Positions 1 to 8,208 of a DNA stretch of 64,000 bases are shown one piece after another. Made by a program: the position numbers and the translations under genes. Within the stretch, counting starts at the first letter, position 1, and each line of letters begins with the position of its first letter. Source of the DNA: Alkalihalobacillus trypoxylicola (lineage in GTDB: Bacteria > Bacillota > Bacilli > Bacillales > Bacillaceae_D); contig NZ_LTAO01000040.1 of NCBI RefSeq assembly GCF_001590785.1, forward strand, positions 773-64,772, read 5' to 3'. The notes beneath the pieces are model-generated. The model was given only the letters and a program-made list of their open reading frames with translations, was not told the DNA's origin and did no database searches.

Positions 1-447
1 TATTTGCCTTTTAGTCAGAAGACGTTGTATCTTTCGAGCATTCAAGATTTGTTCAATGGGGAGATTATCGCTTATTCCATCAGTGACCGCCAGGATACAT
101 CCTTTGTTTTAGACACATTGGTTCAGCTTCCCGAACTGCCCAAAGGATGTACATTGCATAGTGATCAAGGTTCTGTTTATACTTCTTATGAATACCAACA
201 AAAAATAAAAGAGAAAGGCATTACCATGAGTATGTCCCGTAAGGGTACGCCTGCTGATAATGCCTCCATCGAATCGTTTCATTCGACCCTGAAGTCTGAA
301 ACATTCTATTTAGACGGGATAAAATGGACTACGACCGCCATCGTAGAACAAACCGTCCACAACTATATTTATGATTATAACAATAATCGTATCCAAACGA
401 AACTAAATAACCAGTCGCCAATAGATTATCGACAACTGATTATTTAA
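1..447 (+). CDS. IS3-family transposase (OrfB), C-terminal part, cut by window edge
   Basis: The frame is open from the first base, so the gene starts outside the window. The visible 148 residues are the integrase core of an IS3/IS150-type DDE transposase. LHSDQGSVYTS carries the second catalytic Asp, and NASIESFHSTLKSE, about 35 residues later, carries the catalytic Glu. The first Asp should lie just upstream of the window, because the visible part begins with YLPFSQKTLYLSSIQDLF, which normally follows it. The C-terminus ends in the usual YNNNRIQ...SPIDYR stretch, so this end of the protein looks complete. Whether the element is active cannot be judged without its left half. Confidence 0.93.
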   Translation, partial: YLPFSQKTLYLSSIQDLFNGEIIAYSISDRQDTSFVLDTLVQLPELPKGCTLHSDQGSVYTSYEYQQKIKEKGITMSMSRKGTPADNASIESFHSTLKSETFYLDGIKWTTTAIVEQTVHNYIYDYNNNRIQTKLNNQSPIDYRQLII

Positions 448-460
448 AAAGGTGTTTTAC

Positions 461-488
461 CCTGTCTCAAAAACGGGGGTCACTCCCA
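461..488. repeat. probable right inverted-repeat end of the IS3-type element
   Basis: Just 13 bases after the transposase stop lies a stretch whose reverse complement starts TGGGAGTGACCCCCGTTTTT and would end in CA on the plus strand, as IS3-family tips do. The left tip is outside the window, so the match cannot be tested here. Confidence 0.5.
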
Positions 489-551
489 TACCTCAGTGGC
501 TTTTACAATGTTATATGTATGTTCATATAACGATTTGATATAGCAGCTCAT

Positions 552-752
552 TTAGCCGTTATCTCGAATTAATAAGTAAATCATAGTGATAATAGTGGCT
601 ACAGAAAGTATGATTAATAAAATATTAGTCATTCCAAGAGTCGCTGCTTGGGTTACTTCTTCCTCTCCACCTCCAGCAGCTAAAACTGATTGGAAAGAAA
701 ACATAAATAACGCAAGGAAAGCTGTCATGGCAGCGATTATTTTTTTGATCAT
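552..752 (-). CDS. small exported membrane protein, function unknown
   Basis: About 66 residues. The chosen start is the ATG at 752, six to seven bases after a strong GGAGGG site; an in-frame TTG six bases upstream abuts that site and is less likely. The N-terminus MIKKIIAAMTAFLALFMFSF is a classic signal peptide followed by VLAAGGGEEE, so cleavage after VLA is plausible. A second hydrophobic helix (TNILLIILSVATIITMIYLL) lies close to the C-terminus, followed by RDNG. The product would be a short type I or two-helix membrane peptide with an acidic external loop. I do not recognise the family. It stands alone between the IS end and ilvA and is transcribed away from ilvA. Confidence 0.7.
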   Translation of the reverse strand: MIKKIIAAMTAFLALFMFSFQSVLAAGGGEEEVTQAATLGMTNILLIILSVATIITMIYLLIRDNG

Positions 753-1002
753 CTTCAACCCTCCTTTTTACGAACAACCGTCAACTATCGTTTCTATTAT
801 AGTGTTGCCATTGTAAATAATCAATACGTAAACACTTACAAGTGACTTTAATGTAAAAGAATTGTCATATTCCCAAAAAAACAAGAGGATTTCTTATCTT
901 CATCTCTTATCAAATAATCAATCGTATGATAAGATGTTTTTATTCATAAATTCTGAAAATAATTAAAATTGATAGTAACTTATCGAAATGGAAGGATACG
1001 TC

Positions 1003-2250
1003 ATGGAATTTGTACAATTAGAAGATATTATCATTGCCAATCAAAAATTAAAAGATGTTGTCTATCATACTCCATTGCAATACGACCCAGTCCTGTCTGA
1101 GCGTTATGATTGCAAGGTTTATTTAAAAAGAGAAGATTTACAGGTTGTACGCTCATTTAAAATCAGAGGGGCTTACTATCAAATCTCATCATTGTCTGAA
1201 GAAGAATTAAAAAATGGGATTATTTGTGCAAGTGCAGGTAACCATGCACAGGGAGTAGCATACTCATGCTACAAGCTGAAAATACATGGGAAGATATTTA
1301 TGCCTTCAACAACGCCAAGACAGAAAGTGGACCAAGTGAAATTTTTTGGTAAAGAATATGTCGAAGTCATCCTGTCTGGAGATACTTTTGATGACTCGTT
1401 TAGAGAGGCTATGCAAGTGAAAGAGGAAGAAAGCCGTTCCTTTATTCATCCGTTTGACCAAGAAAATATAATTGCAGGTCAAGGAACTGTAGGCCTAGAA
1501 ATTATGAATGATATCGATGAAGATATTGATTTTATATTTTCCTCAATTGGTGGAGGAGGCTTAATTAGTGGTGTTGGGACATATATTAAAAGTATAAGTC
1601 CTCAAACAAAATTAATCGGCTGTGAGCCAAGTGGTGCGCCTTCAATGAAGGAATCACTCAATCAAGGAAAAGTTGTCACATTAGACCAAATAGATAAATT
1701 TGTAGATGGTGCAGCAGTTAAAAGAGTAGGGAATATTTCTTATGAAATTTGTAAGGAACTGTTGGATGATATCATCTTAGTCCCTGAAGGGAAAATTTGT
1801 ACAACGATTTTAGAGCTTTATAATAAAAACGCAATCGTAGCTGAACCGGCAGGCGCTATGCCTATTTCTGCCTTAGACTTTTACCGAGAGGAAATAAAAG
1901 GTAAGACAGTAGTCTGTATTGTTAGTGGAGGAAATAATGACATTGGACGAATGCAGGAAATGAGTGAACGATCGTTAATTTATGAAGGGTTACAGCATTA
2001 TTTTATTATCCAATTTCCGCAACGAGCAGGAGCTCTTAGAGAATTTATTCAAGAGGTTCTTGGGCCAGATGATGATATAACAAGATTTGAATATACAAAG
2101 AAAAATAATAAATCAAACGGCCCTGTATTAATAGGGATCGAATTGAACCGACAAGCCGATTATGCGAAGCTTATTGACAATTTGCAGAGAAAAGGTTTCG
2201 GCTATCATGAAATTAATAAAAATGAAAGCTTATTTAATTTACTTATATAG
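1003..2250 (+). CDS. ilvA: threonine dehydratase (threonine ammonia-lyase), biosynthetic type
   Basis: PLP enzyme that deaminates L-threonine to 2-oxobutyrate, the first committed step to isoleucine, in the cytosol. The fold-type II PLP lysine is K53 in SFKIRGAYY. The phosphate-binding glycine loop is SSIGGGGLISG, with a second IVSGGNND loop near the end of the catalytic domain. After about residue 325 follows an ACT-like regulatory region (YFIIQFPQRAGALREF), which in the family mediates isoleucine feedback. The length of 415 aa fits the short Bacillus form with one ACT-like unit. The start is placed at 1003, six bases after GGAAGGA; an in-frame ATG at 988 lacks a site. The gene is monocistronic, and I see no T-box leader in the 250 bases upstream. 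Confidence 0.95.
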   Translation: MEFVQLEDIIIANQKLKDVVYHTPLQYDPVLSERYDCKVYLKREDLQVVRSFKIRGAYYQISSLSEEELKNGIICASAGNHAQGVAYSCYKLKIHGKIFMPSTTPRQKVDQVKFFGKEYVEVILSGDTFDDSFREAMQVKEEESRSFIHPFDQENIIAGQGTVGLEIMNDIDEDIDFIFSSIGGGGLISGVGTYIKSISPQTKLIGCEPSGAPSMKESLNQGKVVTLDQIDKFVDGAAVKRVGNISYEICKELLDDIILVPEGKICTTILELYNKNAIVAEPAGAMPISALDFYREEIKGKTVVCIVSGGNNDIGRMQEMSERSLIYEGLQHYFIIQFPQRAGALREFIQEVLGPDDDITRFEYTKKNNKSNGPVLIGIELNRQADYAKLIDNLQRKGFGYHEINKNESLFNLLI

Positions 2251-2312
2251 TGCTGAAATAGAGTTAAGTCCAAAGATTGTCTGAAAGTAAGTATAAACAA
2301 ATAACGCTAAAC

Positions 2313-2347
2313 GGGACCTTTCTTCTTTTGATAAGAAGGAGGGTCCT
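2313..2347 (+). terminator. hairpin after ilvA
   Basis: A 15-bp stem (2313-2327 with 2333-2347) around a short loop. Three of its pairs are G-U if transcribed from the plus strand, but would be A-C mismatches on the minus strand. It therefore probably acts on ilvA mRNA. The run of T after it is weak (CTATTCATTTT). The same AAGAAGGAGGG arm recurs in the family B repeat near 55.7 kb. Confidence 0.6.
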
Positions 2348-2354
2348 ATTCATT

Positions 2355-2495
2355 TTAAAAAGCCTCTATTAAATTTTCAAGCAACTTCAAGGCAAGGAAA
2401 CCCCATTGAAATGAAGTGACCTTACCAAATTTAACTGTCATCACTCCATCGGAAGCGTACTGTCTAAAGAAATGAACGGACAAGGCACTTTCCAT
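2355..2495 (-). CDS. possible small protein of 46 residues, unknown
   Basis: A minus-strand frame starts at ATG 2495 behind GAGGAAGA at a spacing of six bases and stops at 2355. The product begins MESALSVHFFRQYASDGVMT and ends FLALKLLENLIEAF, with no low-complexity run. It looks more protein-like than random sequence, with an aromatic-rich N-terminal half and an amphipathic C-terminal helix. It is the only sizeable frame in the 340-base gap between ilvA and rnz. I do not recognise it; it could be a real small gene or the tail of a decayed larger one. Confidence 0.4.
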   Translation of the reverse strand: MESALSVHFFRQYASDGVMTVKFGKVTSFQWGFLALKLLENLIEAF

Positions 2496-2590
2496 TGATG
2501 CTCTTCCTCATTCATGTATTGGAGCTTTTCTACTTTTTTCTTTATTTGGAAACATGCTATAATAGATCTAGCAAAATGGAGATGATATAA

Positions 2591-3505
2591 ATGGAACTTT
2601 ATTTTTTAGGAACAGGGGCAGGGATTCCTTCTTTACAACGAAATGTAAGTAGTCTAGCGATACGATTTATGCAAAGAGGAAGTAAACAATGGTTATTTGA
2701 TTGCGGAGAGGCTACTCAGCATCAGATTTTACAAACTCCGATTAGTTTAAGTAAAATTGATAAGATTTTTATTTCCCATTTACATGGTGATCATATATTT
2801 GGTTTACCTGGTATTATTGGTTCAAGATCCTTTCAAGGAGCTGAAAGTAAACTAACGATTTATGGTCCAAAAGGCCTTCAATCCTTTGTTGAAACTGCTT
2901 TAAAAACGTCTAGCACCTACTTGAAGTATCCTATTGAATTTGTAGAGGTTACTCAATCAGGACCTCTTTTTAATGAGAAAGGAATAACCGTTGAAGTTCT
3001 AGAGCTAGAGCATGTAATGCCTTGTTATGCTTATAAAGTTGTGGAAGATGATAAGCCTGGAGAATTATTAGTCGAGAAATTAAAAGCCTTAAACATCGCA
3101 CCAGGTCCTTCCTATCAAAAAATTAAGCGTGGGGAATCGATAACACTTGATGATGGTCGTATCATTAATGGTCAAGACTTTGTTGGTATGCCCCAAAAGG
3201 GACGTTCGCTTGTTATAGCTGGAGATACAAAGCCAGTTGACAATATGGTAGAATTTTCAAAAGGTGTCGATTTACTTGTCCATGAGGCGACTTTTTTACA
3301 AGATAAAAGTAAACATGCTAAGAGCTATGGTCATTCAACTGCTTTGGAAGCAGCTCACTTAGCAGCACAGGCATCTGTAAAAATGTTAATTTTGACTCAC
3401 ATTAGCTCACGGTATGTAGGAGTTGATGATAAGATTATTAAAGAGACCCATTCTGCCTTTGAAAATACGATTGTAGCTCACGACCTCATGCATTATATAG
3501 TCTGA
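2591..3505 (+). CDS. rnz: ribonuclease Z, tRNA 3' processing endonuclease
   Basis: Cytosolic metallo-beta-lactamase-fold nuclease that removes the 3' trailer of tRNA precursors lacking an encoded CCA. The 304-aa length is typical. The zinc motif HLHGDHIFGLPG is at about residues 63-74. Further metal ligands are in ELEHVMPCYAY, the AGDTKP aspartate and the C-terminal LTHISSRY histidine. The PxKxRxx-type flexible arm region lies around residues 150-180. A sigma-A -10 TATAAT is at 2558-2563, and a GGAGATG site precedes the ATG. The next gene follows after 69 bases and may be cotranscribed. Confidence 0.95.
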   Translation: MELYFLGTGAGIPSLQRNVSSLAIRFMQRGSKQWLFDCGEATQHQILQTPISLSKIDKIFISHLHGDHIFGLPGIIGSRSFQGAESKLTIYGPKGLQSFVETALKTSSTYLKYPIEFVEVTQSGPLFNEKGITVEVLELEHVMPCYAYKVVEDDKPGELLVEKLKALNIAPGPSYQKIKRGESITLDDGRIINGQDFVGMPQKGRSLVIAGDTKPVDNMVEFSKGVDLLVHEATFLQDKSKHAKSYGHSTALEAAHLAAQASVKMLILTHISSRYVGVDDKIIKETHSAFENTIVAHDLMHYIV

Positions 3506-3574
3506 TGAATAAAGAAACCTTCCTTTACAAAACCTATTCATTATAAGATGAATTATGGGAAGGTGTGGTTTGCG

Positions 3575-3850
3575 TTGACAGATCGGAAACAAGTTGAATC
3601 TGTTTTAAACAAAGCAGAAAATTCAATGAAATACGCTGAGATGGCTCTAGCCAATGCTAGAAGAGTACAGCCGATTTATAAAGATGATTTACAGAAAGCT
3701 CAAGAGGCTCTAATGGAAGTAAGTGATGAATTAATAGGTATAAAAAAAGCAGCCTCTAAACAACAACAATATCAATTGTTACGAACAGAGCAGCAAATGA
3801 GACAACTACAAAATCGTTTTATCTTAAGAAGATATCCTCTAAACGATTGA
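3575..3850 (+). CDS. small helical protein, DUF2524-like
   Basis: About 91 residues from a TTG at 3575, which has GGGAAGGTG eight bases upstream; an in-frame ATG at 3548 has no site. The protein is almost entirely helical and polar (QVESVLNKAENSMKYAEMAL, then DLQKAQEALMEVSDELIG), consistent with a two-helix hairpin or coiled coil, and ends RRYPLND. It has no membrane segment or signal peptide. Pattern and length resemble the uncharacterised DUF2524 family of Bacillaceae; this assignment is from memory of the family and is tentative. It lies between rnz and a good terminator. Confidence 0.75.
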   Translation: MTDRKQVESVLNKAENSMKYAEMALANARRVQPIYKDDLQKAQEALMEVSDELIGIKKAASKQQQYQLLRTEQQMRQLQNRFILRRYPLND

Positions 3851-3864
3851 ATGGTGCAAAGGAA

Positions 3865-3900
3865 AAAACATTGCGATATTGATTATCGTAATGTTTTTTT
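3865..3900 (+). terminator. terminator after the DUF2524-like gene
   Basis: The stem AACATTGCGATA with TATCGTAATGTT (one G-U pair) is followed directly by a T run, a standard intrinsic terminator for the rnz transcript. Confidence 0.85.
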
Positions 3901-4055
3901 CTTCCTTTTTTATAGAATAATGACTTTCTGCATGATAACGTGTGGATAAATACCATAATAGAACATGAGGAAATCGGGATTTAAGCCAATCGTTTTTTGG
4001 GAGGGGAGCTTATTATTTAGGAAATAAAATAGAATTTTTTTTCGCGCATATTTGA

Positions 4056-4694
4056 GTGAATTTCATCATTGCTCTATAAGTAAATGAAACCGAACATCTA
4101 TGCTAAAAATGTCTTGAACCTTTGTTAATGAACTTTGTTGATTGTAGCGGTAGGTAGTGACTCCCAAAGGATGAGCGCCGTTTGAAGATCCACTCTGACG
4201 AAGCTCTGCGTAGTCGGAGTTAGCTGAAGACAAGCCCTTGGGAAAGCATCTACCTAAAGTGGAAGTCAAAAACCAAATCGTTAGGTTCTTTTAAAAAAGA
4301 CACATGTTTGCGAATTAACTCGGTGATTGTAACGTTAGGTAGTGACACCCAAAGGATGAGCGCTGTTTGAAGATCCACTCTGACGAAGCTCTGAGTAGTC
4401 GGAGTTAGCTGAGAACAAGCCCTTTGGAAAGCATCTACCTAAAGTGGAAGTCAAAAAACCAAATTGATTTGTTTTCATAAAAAGACGAACCTTTGTGAAT
4501 GAACTTGTTGATTGTAACGGTAGGTAGAGACTCCCAAAGGATGAGCGCAGTCTGAAGATCCACTCTGACGAAGCTCTGAGTAGTCAGAGTTAGCTGAAGA
4601 CAAGCCCTTGGGAAAGCATCTACCTAAAGTGAAAATCAATCAAAAACCTAATCGTTCGGTTTTCATTATAAAAATAAATAATGAAATGGATTCA
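4056..4694 (+). repeat. family A structured repeat, triple array
   Basis: Three cores of about 132 nt lie at 4138-4269, 4323-4454 and 4508-4639, so they start exactly 185 bp apart. Each core begins near TTGATTGTAACGGTAGGTAG and ends CTACCTAAAGTGGAAATCAA or a close variant, so its ends pair. The outer flanks match each other as imperfect inverted repeats: GTGAATTTCATCATT...TGAAACCGAAC at 4056-4095 and the complement of GTTCGGTTTTCATTATAA at 4654 onward. Internal stems are TAGGTAG/CTACCTA, CCAAAGG/CCTTTGG (perfect in the second core) and ACTCTGAC/GTCAGAGT (perfect in the third). Minus-strand frames across the cores are artefacts of the repeat. Confidence 0.9.
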
Positions 4695-4807
4695 TTTAAC
4701 GTAATACTTGTTTCTGTTAGGAAAACCCCTCTATTTAAAATCAAGTACGTGCTTATTACTGTTCAATCTGTTAAAATAAGATCGAAATTAGGAATAAGAG
4801 GTATAAT

Positions 4808-5134
4808 ATGAATACTGTAACGATTGAACAATTAGAAGAGAATCTTTCCAACAAAAAATCGCTCACTTTTGTTTATCTCTATACACCTTTATGTGGTACG
4901 TGTAAGCTTGCTTCCAAGATGCTTGAAGTGATTGAAGCAATGGAACCTTCTTTAGAGATTCTTTCATTAAATATCAATCACGCGCCGAGTTTTGCACAAA
5001 AATGGAAAATTGAAAGTGTTCCTTGTTTATATGTTTTTCAAAATGGGTTAGGGGTAGAAAGGGTATATGCCTTTCATTCAGTAGCTCATGTTTTTGAAAC
5101 GATCAAACCTTATCTAAACAAAATAAAATCATGA
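4808..5134 (+). CDS. thioredoxin-like protein with CGTC motif
   Basis: 108 residues with a single thioredoxin fold. The redox motif is CGTC in YTPLCGTCKLA (about residues 29-32), and the cis-proline loop is ESVPCLYVF, where a third Cys follows the proline. The central Gly-Thr dipeptide differs from the CGPC of housekeeping thioredoxin, so a dedicated partner is likely. It resembles the short YusE/YtpP-type thioredoxins of Bacillus. It lies 21 bases upstream of brxA and probably shares its transcript, which suggests a role in thiol-disulfide repair alongside bacilliredoxin. GAGGT precedes the ATG. Confidence 0.88.
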   Translation: MNTVTIEQLEENLSNKKSLTFVYLYTPLCGTCKLASKMLEVIEAMEPSLEILSLNINHAPSFAQKWKIESVPCLYVFQNGLGVERVYAFHSVAHVFETIKPYLNKIKS

Positions 5135-5155
5135 ATGATAAAAGGGGACTAAAAA

Positions 5156-5590
5156 ATGTCAACAGCGTATGAAGAGTATATGAAACAAGTTGTAATACCG
5201 ATGAGAAGGGAATTAACCGATTCTGGCTTTTCTGAACTCGTATCTGAAGAAGAAGTTAAAGATTTTATGGATACGGTCAGTGGAACGACTTTAGTAATGG
5301 TTAATTCAGTTTGTGGTTGTGCAGCAGGACTGGCTAGACCTGCAGCTATTACGTCTTTACAGCATGATAACACTCCAGATCATTTAGTCACCGTATTTGC
5401 TGGACAAGATAAAGAAGCGACTGCTGCGATGAGAGGTTTTTTTGGCGAAATTCCGCCATCTTCTCCGTCTATGGCCCTATTAAAAGGTCAAGAAGTCGTC
5501 CATTTTATTCCAAGAGAACAAATTGAGGGACAAGAGCCTATTTCTATCATTCAAAATTTAGCGCAGGCTTATAACGATCATTGCTCATAA
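5156..5590 (+). CDS. brxA: bacilliredoxin, YphP/BrxA type
   Basis: 144 residues of the bacilliredoxin (DUF1094) family, which removes bacillithiol from mixed disulfides on proteins after oxidative stress. The signature CGC motif is in NSVCGCAAGLARPAA at about residues 52-58, followed by VTVFAGQDKEATA and PPSSPSMALLKG, all diagnostic. The opening MSTAYEEYMKQVV and the ending ...AYNDHCS match the YphP branch rather than YqiW. The gene follows the thioredoxin-like gene closely and ends before a strong bidirectional terminator. Its position just before ypgR matches the B. subtilis neighbourhood. Confidence 0.94.
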   Translation: MSTAYEEYMKQVVIPMRRELTDSGFSELVSEEEVKDFMDTVSGTTLVMVNSVCGCAAGLARPAAITSLQHDNTPDHLVTVFAGQDKEATAAMRGFFGEIPPSSPSMALLKGQEVVHFIPREQIEGQEPISIIQNLAQAYNDHCS

Positions 5591-5594
5591 AAGA

Positions 5595-5634
5595 ATACAA
5601 AAAAACACTGGATGATTCCAGTGTTTTTTTGTAT
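5595..5634. terminator. bidirectional terminator between brxA and phosphoesterase gene
   Basis: A perfect 18-bp stem, ATACAAAAAAACACTGGA paired across a TGAT loop, with A and T runs on both sides. It can end transcription of brxA and of the converging phosphoesterase gene. Confidence 0.93.
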
Positions 5635-5639
5635 TAATC

Positions 5640-6362
5640 TTATTGTTTGATTGCATAAAAAATAACTTGTCCCATCGCTTGAATGTTCGGATAGCTTCCT
5701 TGCTTATAAAGCTCGACAACATGCTCACGATTATATGGGACACGATTAATTTGTAAACGATGTCTTCCTTCTTCAATCTCGACCATTAAGTAAGAGGCAA
5801 GTGGATGTCCATCAAAAGGCATACCTACACTACCCGTATTTGCTACGTTCTTACCAAGTAATGAGCGAATAAAAGGCATATGGGTATGTCCGTAAACAAA
5901 TAAATCAGCTTCATCTCTTTGCATAATTTGATTTTCAAGTTTTTTGGTTTCATCGGAGTTTACAACAGTTAGTAAATCATCAGGTGTAGCATGGAAGGCA
6001 TGGATAATAATATCTAAACCATCCTCGATAACAAGCTCAGTAGGTAAACTACTTAAATAGTTTAAATCTTCCTCTGTTAGACGCTGTAAAGTCCAATCTC
6101 GCTCTTCATTCATCATAGAAAGCGTCTGTTTCGGTACATCTCCTTTAGAGATCCCATTAACGAGCCACTCATCTGCATTTCCTTTGATTACGGTTGCATC
6201 AAGGGAACGAACTAAATCAAGTGCACGTTTTGGTTCAGGTCCACGGAAACAAATATCTCCTAGGATAAAAATTTTGTCTACTTCCTTTTGTCTGATATCA
6301 TGTATAACAGCTTCTAGTGCGGTAGCGTTGCCATGAATGTCTGATAAAAACGCAAAACGCAT
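5640..6362 (-). CDS. calcineurin-like metallophosphoesterase
   Basis: 240 residues. The dinuclear metal motifs of the YfcE-like branch are present in order: FLSDIHGN (about residues 5-12), ILGDICFRGPEP, IKGNADEWL, IIHAFHATP and VYGHTHMPF, followed by ANTGSVGMPFDG. The protein has no signal peptide and should be cytosolic. It probably hydrolyses phosphodiesters or phosphomonoesters; the substrate cannot be read from sequence. The start is the ATG at 6362 behind an AGGGAGG site. It converges on brxA and shares its terminator. Confidence 0.92.
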   Translation of the reverse strand: MRFAFLSDIHGNATALEAVIHDIRQKEVDKIFILGDICFRGPEPKRALDLVRSLDATVIKGNADEWLVNGISKGDVPKQTLSMMNEERDWTLQRLTEEDLNYLSSLPTELVIEDGLDIIIHAFHATPDDLLTVVNSDETKKLENQIMQRDEADLFVYGHTHMPFIRSLLGKNVANTGSVGMPFDGHPLASYLMVEIEEGRHRLQINRVPYNREHVVELYKQGSYPNIQAMGQVIFYAIKQ

Positions 6363-6562
6363 GTTTTATTACCTCCCTTTCCTATATTATAACAGAGAAA
6401 ATATAAAAATGATGTTTTAATTTTATGAAAGATTAAGTAATAACAAAGCGATTTAAGGCGTTGTAGTATATGAATTAGCGGATGCATTCGAAAAATTGGC
6501 GAGTGTTTCATGATTATGGTAAGATCCCTATATAAGAATAATACATAAGGAGGCTGGAAAGA

Positions 6563-7711
6563 TTGTATATTCAATCAATCGAACCTACACCTAGTCCAAA
6601 TACAATGAAATTAACGTTAAGTGAAAGCCTTGGAGGAAATCAAGGAAACAGTTATAGTGTGAAGAACAAAGAAGCAGCACCAGAAAGAATTCAATTATTA
6701 TTTGATATAGAGGGTGTAAAAGCCGTTTATCATGTAGCTGATTTTATTGCAATTGACCGACATCCGAAGAAAGATTGGAAAGAAATTTTACCAGCAGTTC
6801 GGTCTGTTTTTGGTGAAGCATCTGATGAGGAGAAATCAGATGTTGAAAAGGCGTCCGAACATTTTGGAGAAGTAACGGTTCAGTTACAAATGTTTAAAGG
6901 AATCCCGATGCAAATTAAACTAGTTGATGGAGAGCAGGAAAAAAGAGAAGGATTACCGGAAAGATTTATAGAAGCCTTAACGAAGGTCCAGTCAGAATCT
7001 GATAATGTAGTTTTAGAAAGAAAATGGGTAGATCATGGTATTCGTTATGGAGAACTAGATGACATTGCGAAGGAAGTTCGAGAAGAGGTTTCAGCGGCTT
7101 ATCCGAAGGAAAGGCTAGATCAAATGATTGAAATAGCTCAAAATGGTGGACAGCTTGATAAAGAAAAGGTGACGATTAACCATTATATGAAAGTTACCTT
7201 GGAAATGTTAAATAAAGAGGACTGGAGAGATCGTTACGCTGTTTTAGATAGAATGGATCCTTCTGAAGAAGATTTACCTGTATTAGAAAAAGCATTAGAG
7301 GACGAAAAAGCTTCGATTAGAAGGTTAGCAACTATGTATTTAGGAATGATTGAAAAACCGAGTGTGCTTCCTTTGCTCTATAAAGCCTTGAAAGATCCAT
7401 CTGTGACTGTAAGAAGAACTGCGGGTGACTGTTTATCTGATATCGGTGATCCTAGTGCAATTCCTGAAGTGATTAAGTCTTTAGGTGATAAAAACAAGTT
7501 AGTTAGATGGAGAGCGGCGATGTTTCTTAATGAGGTTGGAGATGAACGCGCAATTGAAGCATTGCGTGCAGCTGAAAATGACCCGGAATTTGAAGTGGCA
7601 TTACAGGTTAAAATGGCCTTGGAACGCATTGAAGGTGGGGAAGAGGCGAAAGGTTCTGTTTGGAAACAAATGACGGATGCTTTTTCTTCTAACCGTGAAA
7701 AAAAGGAGTAA
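6563..7711 (+). CDS. ypgR: CvfC/YpgR-like protein: NifU-N scaffold domain plus HEAT repeats
   Basis: 382 residues from a TTG start behind AAGGAGG. The N-terminal 90 residues (YIQSIEPTPSPNTMKLTLSE) match the Nfu/NifU N-terminal domain. A middle part of about 130 residues is unassigned. From about residue 220 come HEAT-like repeats (DLPVLEKALEDEKASIRRLA, PLLYKALKDPSVTVRRTAGD, PEVIKSLGDKNKLVRWRAAM, EALRAAENDPEFEVALQVKM). The family is called conserved virulence factor C in Staphylococcus, but its biochemical role is unsettled. No Fe-S-binding cysteines are visible, so a scaffold or adaptor role is inferred. It precedes a small acidic protein gene by 5 bases. Confidence 0.9.
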   Translation: MYIQSIEPTPSPNTMKLTLSESLGGNQGNSYSVKNKEAAPERIQLLFDIEGVKAVYHVADFIAIDRHPKKDWKEILPAVRSVFGEASDEEKSDVEKASEHFGEVTVQLQMFKGIPMQIKLVDGEQEKREGLPERFIEALTKVQSESDNVVLERKWVDHGIRYGELDDIAKEVREEVSAAYPKERLDQMIEIAQNGGQLDKEKVTINHYMKVTLEMLNKEDWRDRYAVLDRMDPSEEDLPVLEKALEDEKASIRRLATMYLGMIEKPSVLPLLYKALKDPSVTVRRTAGDCLSDIGDPSAIPEVIKSLGDKNKLVRWRAAMFLNEVGDERAIEALRAAENDPEFEVALQVKMALERIEGGEEAKGSVWKQMTDAFSSNREKKE

Positions 7712-7716
7712 CGTTT

Positions 7717-7926
7717 ATGAATATTACGGAATGCAAACAGGTTTTAGAAAGTAAAAAGATGGACGATCTTCTCGAGCTTTTGGAGGATGCTGAATCTGGA
7801 CAACTTGAAGAATTAGAATTAGCTGAATCAGTCGGACTTTGCTATGATAAACAATTAAATGAACAGCTTATAGCACTATTAAAGGAATTAGGAGTTCAAA
7901 TCATTTACCTGAAAGATGATGAATAA
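7717..7926 (+). CDS. small acidic protein downstream of ypgR
   Basis: 69 residues, strongly acidic and leucine-rich (DDLLELLEDAESGQLEELEL), ending LIALLKELGVQIIYLKDDE. The final motif and spacing recall the LLxxLGIxVV end of the sigma-70 region 1.1 fold, but this is only a resemblance. It is cytosolic by composition, with no cysteines apart from two scattered ones and no membrane segment. An AAGGAG site lies within the end of ypgR, so the two genes are probably translationally linked. I cannot assign a function. Confidence 0.78.
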   Translation: MNITECKQVLESKKMDDLLELLEDAESGQLEELELAESVGLCYDKQLNEQLIALLKELGVQIIYLKDDE

Positions 7927-7954
7927 AAAATAGGTTTGGACAATAGCTGATTTT

Positions 7955-8182
7955 TAATAGCTCATTTAGCGACATTTGAAATGCTGTGTATGAATGTATA
8001 CGCAAATAACAAACAGGAGCTTCCTTCTTATCAAAAGAAGGAAGCTCCTGTTGTATTCTCTATGAAAGCTAGCGGACATAAGGCACGGACAGTGGGGGTT
8101 TCCGAGTGCCATCCCACCTATGTTCTGAACGTGGAGTGCCTCTTGGGGGAGAGAGCAGCCGAGCACCTATCATTTGCAGCCT
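7955..8182 (+). repeat. family B structured repeat, copy 1, with long hairpin
   Basis: The non-coding gap holds a perfect 18-bp palindromic stem (8012-8029 with 8035-8052, arm AACAGGAGCTTCCTTCTT) that can terminate ypgR transcription. It is followed by a structured stretch from AGCTAGCGGACATAAGG to GAGCACCTATCATTTGC. The end motif GCACCTAACATTTG and the start GCGGACA recur in copies near 45.0, 46.0 and (reversed) 55.6 kb. The upstream part AATAGCTCATTTAGC also recurs reversed at about 55.74 kb. Frames crossing it on either strand are artefacts. Confidence 0.75.
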
Positions 8183-8208
8183 CATTTGTATCGGCCTTTA
8201 TTTTTTGT

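Noticed and set aside
509-530. GTTATATG/CATATAAC inverted repeat after the IS end
   Set aside because: The stem is only eight AT-rich pairs with no T run or known operator pattern; it is likely chance or weak.
586-816. 76-codon frame on the plus strand opposite the small membrane protein
   Set aside because: The minus strand has the signal peptide, ribosome site and clean start; the plus frame has none of these.
4066-4269. Minus-strand frames across the family A cores (also at 27585-27812 and 59468-59704) giving similar peptides with GRCFPKGLSSANSD
   Set aside because: The similarity comes from the repeated DNA. There is no ribosome site, the frame is broken by stops or by the 4-bp duplication in other copies, and base changes follow the stems rather than codons.
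4608-4811. 67-codon plus-strand frame
   Set aside because: It starts inside the third repeat core and continues through AT-rich spacer, with no ribosome site or protein-like pattern.
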